Positions 60,601 to 64,000 of a stretch of 64,000 nt of DNA are shown here, piece after piece. Origin of the DNA: Rhexocercosporidium sp. MPI-PUGE-AT-0058 (taxonomy: Eukaryota; Ascomycota; Leotiomycetes; Helotiales). The notes under the pieces were generated by a model that was given only the letters and a program-made list of their open reading frames with translations, searched no databases and was not told the DNA's origin. The stretch's first letter is position 1. Each line of letters starts with the position of its first letter. The translations under genes and the position numbers were made by a program. Location of the stretch: the NCBI GenBank assembly GCA_020746875.1, contig JAGTJL010000008.1, positions 2,046,001 to 2,110,000 on the forward strand. The letters run 5' to 3'.

Positions 60601-62741
60601 GAAGCACCTCGGTATTGTGTACATGAATCAAACATGTATCTTCCTTGTACACTTTGCCTCTTATGTTAATCATGTTTGGTTCGGCGAGCGGTTATTTCGT
60701 TGCAGGCATCAAGGTACCTCATTTCATCCGAACTTATCTCAGATGTTTCTGTGTGCCGATCATCGTTTCCACGCACTTATCACTATGCACGTCGAAACCA
60801 AAGACTGTTACGATACTCAACATTTTTCACAGCACATGTCAGACAAAGATACGTACTTATTCATCCTATCTCTCAGCAAGATATCAACACCACCTTTCTA
60901 TCTACTCCTCCGTCTATCCATCTCATCACATCAGGCACTAACCAATCCAGGTCTCCACCCAAACTTCCAGACTTTTCTTCTCAGGGTTCCCCTTCCTTAC
61001 CAAATAAATGACCCCATAACACAACAATTAAGCTCCGCACCAGCAAGGCTCACTCACACATCCGTGCCTAGCTAGCCCAGCCTGGCCCATCACATCTTCC
61101 CAAACCCCACCGCAATTCGCAATGAAACACCTATGCTCCACTTACCCAGCCTTGCATGTCCCTGTCATACCACCAACGAACACCTACCTAGTTTAGTCTA
61201 CATACTCGAGTACAGGAGTATAACATCCCCGCAAATAACAAGCGGCTCTTATTTCCCAGGGTACGTGCGCGAGCATATGTGCTACGACGTGCGTCCACCA
61301 ATATGGCATGGGATGAGATGGTATGTCTTATGTTAGGTTCCCGAAATGACACACTTTTGTGCTGTGAGTGATGATCAAAAGGGCTGGCCCTACTCCACTA
61401 CCCCACCAACCCACCTTACACCCTAGTCACGACGGTGATGAGTGACAGGGGCGCGTGTTTGATCGTCTACCCGCTCTCTTGGCGGGCCGCGACGCCCAGG
61501 TGGGTTGCGTTACATTATCTTGTTTGGAGCTTATGACAAGGCTGTTTTTTTTCTTTTCACATGGGCGGGGGTTAATCTAGGTAATCTCCATTTGCGGCTT
61601 AGTACGTAGGGTACGAGGGATTTAACTGTACGACGGAAATAATATATTTTATTTTTCTTTCCGCAGTCTGTCTTCTTTGATGAGCTGTTTAGCTTGAGGC
61701 GAGAAGGTTTGAGCTAGAAGAGGGTATATGGAAAGGTGAGTAGATAATCCTCCTTCATTTAGCAGAAATTATATCCCATGCTGTACGTGTTCTTGAATCA
61801 GAAATCTTGGGTCCAGGTTCCGGTGCGGAATGAGTAATATCGATAGGGGACCACAAAGTGGGAAAGACTGTCGAGGAATGTATCTTGATTTACTTTCTCG
61901 GTAATCTGTCCATGAACCAAAGTCTCAGGACGAAGTGAACACTTCATCGTTTCGTCGACTCTCAACCACTTCTCGCTCCAAACACTCACTCCAAATGCAT
62001 TTATCTTTCGTCTTTCTACCCCGTCTTCTGCTCCAGCCCATGGCAAGCCAATGCACCAAATTCGTCCCCGTGGCAGAAATCAATCTCAAATATTTACAGA
62101 ATACCCATTGTTCTTTCCCTCGCTTAGCCGGACCCCGAGCCATACGATTGCCGAGATGAGGATGAAACCGCGAAGGGAAGGAAATAGTATCCAAGCATCT
62201 AGCCTAACCAAACAAAATTGTGTGATATGATACAACGGGACCGAGCCCACCAAAGAAGAAAGAATATAGTGTACAAGTCGTACAGTTACAAGCCCCGAAA
62301 TCCAGCCTGCAGGGTACAGGAGAGGCAAGTAAGGAAGGAAAAGAAACAAGACAGATGTGGAAAGTGCGGCCAAAAGTCCAACATTAAAACCAGCACAAAA
62401 AATATAAATGGGTATCTTCTAAATTGCCAAATTGAAAATGACTTTCGAAATGACGCCACGGATAGAAAAGTAGGTAAATGTAATCTCGTCTCGGCTCTCT
62501 AAGCCAGCTGGGATGCTGAAGTGCACAAGGGCAAAAATGAAAAGAAGAAAAAGTCAAAATCTCATTTCGGTCGTGCTGTCGTCTCGTTTCGTGTTCGCTC
62601 CTGGAGGCGCAATCCCAGATTGCTTATATCAGCTATCTGTCGGTAAGATCGGGGGATCCTCCTGGTCGCTTGGCAGGGAGGGGAATGAGATGGCATGGGC
62701 ATGGGACGGCCCCCATCGAAGGAACTCTTTCTGAAACGTCT
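57667..62741. other. 5-kb interval without recognisable genes
   Basis: The longest unannotated stretch in the window, between two convergent genes. Open frames up to 152 codons occur (e.g. 60617-61075) but none shows domain composition, consistent splice sites or continuation. No terminal inverted repeats, LTR-like direct repeats or tRNA were recognised by eye. It could contain non-coding transcripts or strongly decayed material. Confidence 0.4.
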
Positions 62742-64000
62742 CTAATCTCGCCCCTCATCTCGCTTGATAAGGCTTTCCCTTCGCGAAATGGAACTTCCCC
62801 TCTCTTCGGGTGTTGAACGTCGTCCATCATGCCTCATCTCCGATCCCGTCGAATACTGAGGGTCTCGTTGCATCTGCTGTGCATGTTGTTGAGACTGTTG
62901 AGATTGCGATTGTTGTGGTTGCTCCAGCATCGACGAGACCTGGTGCGAAGCCCCTGACCGACGTGGCGGCTCAACCGAGCCAGTTGGCCCTTGCGATTGT
63001 TGCTCAGGACCATGGACCTGGGCATGTGGTGGTGATGTCAGACTTTGCCCGAAGCCTCCTTCTTGACGATGGCGGCTAAGTGGTCGACCGTAGGAATCAA
63101 GCCCTCGAGCAGATAGATCGCTTCTCTGACGCGAGTGACCACGGCGCCGGCTAGACGGGGTGTTCGACACCGATGAGCCTGAGAATGGCGGTGATGTATA
63201 TTGCGGCTGCGAGGTAGGTGGGGGTGCGGCCTGTTGAGGTCCTGTGGCTTTTCGTTTCTTCGGGGATGAAGTGTGATCTACGGTAAACATTAAAACGCAG
63301 CCCTGGTGAAACAAAAAGAACCATTAATGCTTGCCTGAAGGAGTCGTGGGTTGATTTGAACCAGAGGTGGTACCTGCTTGTGTGGTTGGTGGCTGCCAGT
63401 GGTGGAAATATATTGAGGGGGAGGACTGTTGTTCCTGTTGAGCAGACTGGGTCTGCTGGAGTGGGTGACCTGGCTGGCCAGGAAGCATTTGCATGCCCGG
63501 GCCTGCTGGAGGCGGCTGGACGAGCATTTCTCCCGTATTCAGCCTAGGCAAGTGGGATGTTTGAGGCGGCCTGGCAATAATCCCCTGTCCTTGGGTACTC
63601 TGACGAGCTCGAGATGCTGGTGACATCTGATAGCTCGGCAAAAATCCAGCACTCTGTTGTGAGCTCGACGGTCCTATAGGTGTGGAAGGTAGAGTTAGCG
63701 GGACAGGATGTTGCTGTGTTCCAAATGGCTGAGATAAAACACGAGAATCTCGTCGCTGGAGTTGCTCTGGAGAAGTTTGGGCTTGGGCAGGGAGAAGTTG
63801 CTGTTGCTGTGCCAGGTGGTGTGCTTGCGCCATATAGTGCTGGGCCCATTCTAAGCTTGCATTTGGAAGATTTCCTCCTCCCATTCCAGCGAAAACCATG
63901 GGGATCATGTAGGGTGGAATCCCCCCAGATAATGAAGTCCTCAGCATGTCTTGCTCGATTTTCCGCTGCTCTAACCGAAGTGATTCTTGCCGCGTCTTTT
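62742..64000 (-). CDS. Gln/Pro-rich putative nuclear protein, 5'-partial
   Basis: Reads leftward from the right window edge. Visible exons are 64000-63335 and 63277-62742, giving roughly the last 400 residues. The frame stays open to the edge (LRLEQRKIEQDMLRTSLSGG before the first visible ATG at 63947), so the true start lies outside. The intron 63278-63334 (57 bp) begins CAG|GCAAGC and ends CGTAG: a GC-AG intron. No GT donor fits before the TAA that read-through meets. Visible features are a conserved-looking block GGIPPYMIPMVFAGMGGGN, then Gln/Pro/Ser-rich low complexity, a PKKRK nuclear-type signal just after the intron, and Arg/Ser-rich ends. Transcription- or chromatin-associated function is inference from composition; I do not recognise the family. 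Confidence 0.75.

Noticed and set aside
60617..61075. 152-codon open frame on the plus strand
   Set aside because: His/Ser/Tyr-rich random-looking composition with overlapping frames of similar length in the other two registers.

Overview
This is 64 kb of nuclear DNA from a filamentous ascomycete (Pezizomycotina). Short GT-AG introns (mostly 46-85 bp), CT-rich promoters, a UDP-galactopyranose mutase/UDP-Galf transporter pair, a hybrid histidine kinase of the large fungal Chk1/Mak2-Mak3 type and a 3,215-residue VPS13 all fit. The overall look suggests Leotiomycetes, but that is an impression and not a demonstrated placement. I saw no tRNA, rRNA, CRISPR array or bacterial-type operon.

Left third (1-23 kb), dense housekeeping: a long repeat/coiled-coil protein open at the left window edge (+), an unrecognised three-exon gene (-), a PRKRIP1-like spliceosomal protein (+), the CCT chaperonin gamma subunit (-, six exons), VPS13 (-, two exons) and a mitochondrial DUF3429/TMEM69-type membrane protein (+).

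Middle (23-42 kb): a gene-poor stretch of about 8.7 kb carries a short Ser/Pro-rich hypothetical gene, a 148-bp mimp/impala-like MITE with 35-bp terminal inverted repeats and TA target duplication, and a decayed membrane-protein gene. It is followed by a protein-kinase-like gene that has lost catalytic residues (+). Then comes a divergent pair: a nucleotide-sugar/triose-phosphate-type transporter (-) and UDP-galactopyranose mutase (+). This matches the ugtA-ugmA (glfB-glfA) arrangement of Aspergillus: the mutase makes UDP-galactofuranose in the cytosol and the transporter carries it into the Golgi for wall glycan and glycoprotein galactofuranosylation.

Right third (42-64 kb): a 2,546-residue hybrid histidine kinase (+, six exons; kinase-like, AAA/STAND ATPase, GAF, HisKA, HATPase, receiver), two small unrecognised genes (one with an in-frame TGA), a LovD-like serine beta-lactamase/transesterase-fold gene and a Rossmann-fold reductase-like gene in tandem (+), a 5-kb stretch without recognisable genes, and at the right edge a Gln-rich putative nuclear protein (-) that runs off the window and uses a GC-AG intron.

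The strongest candidates for a second look are the mimp-like MITE outside a recognisable Fusarium context, the two degenerate kinase domains, the 99/198-bp higher-order coding repeat in the first gene, the broken membrane-protein gene, and the in-frame TGA gene. I did not find evidence for a wholly new multi-gene system.
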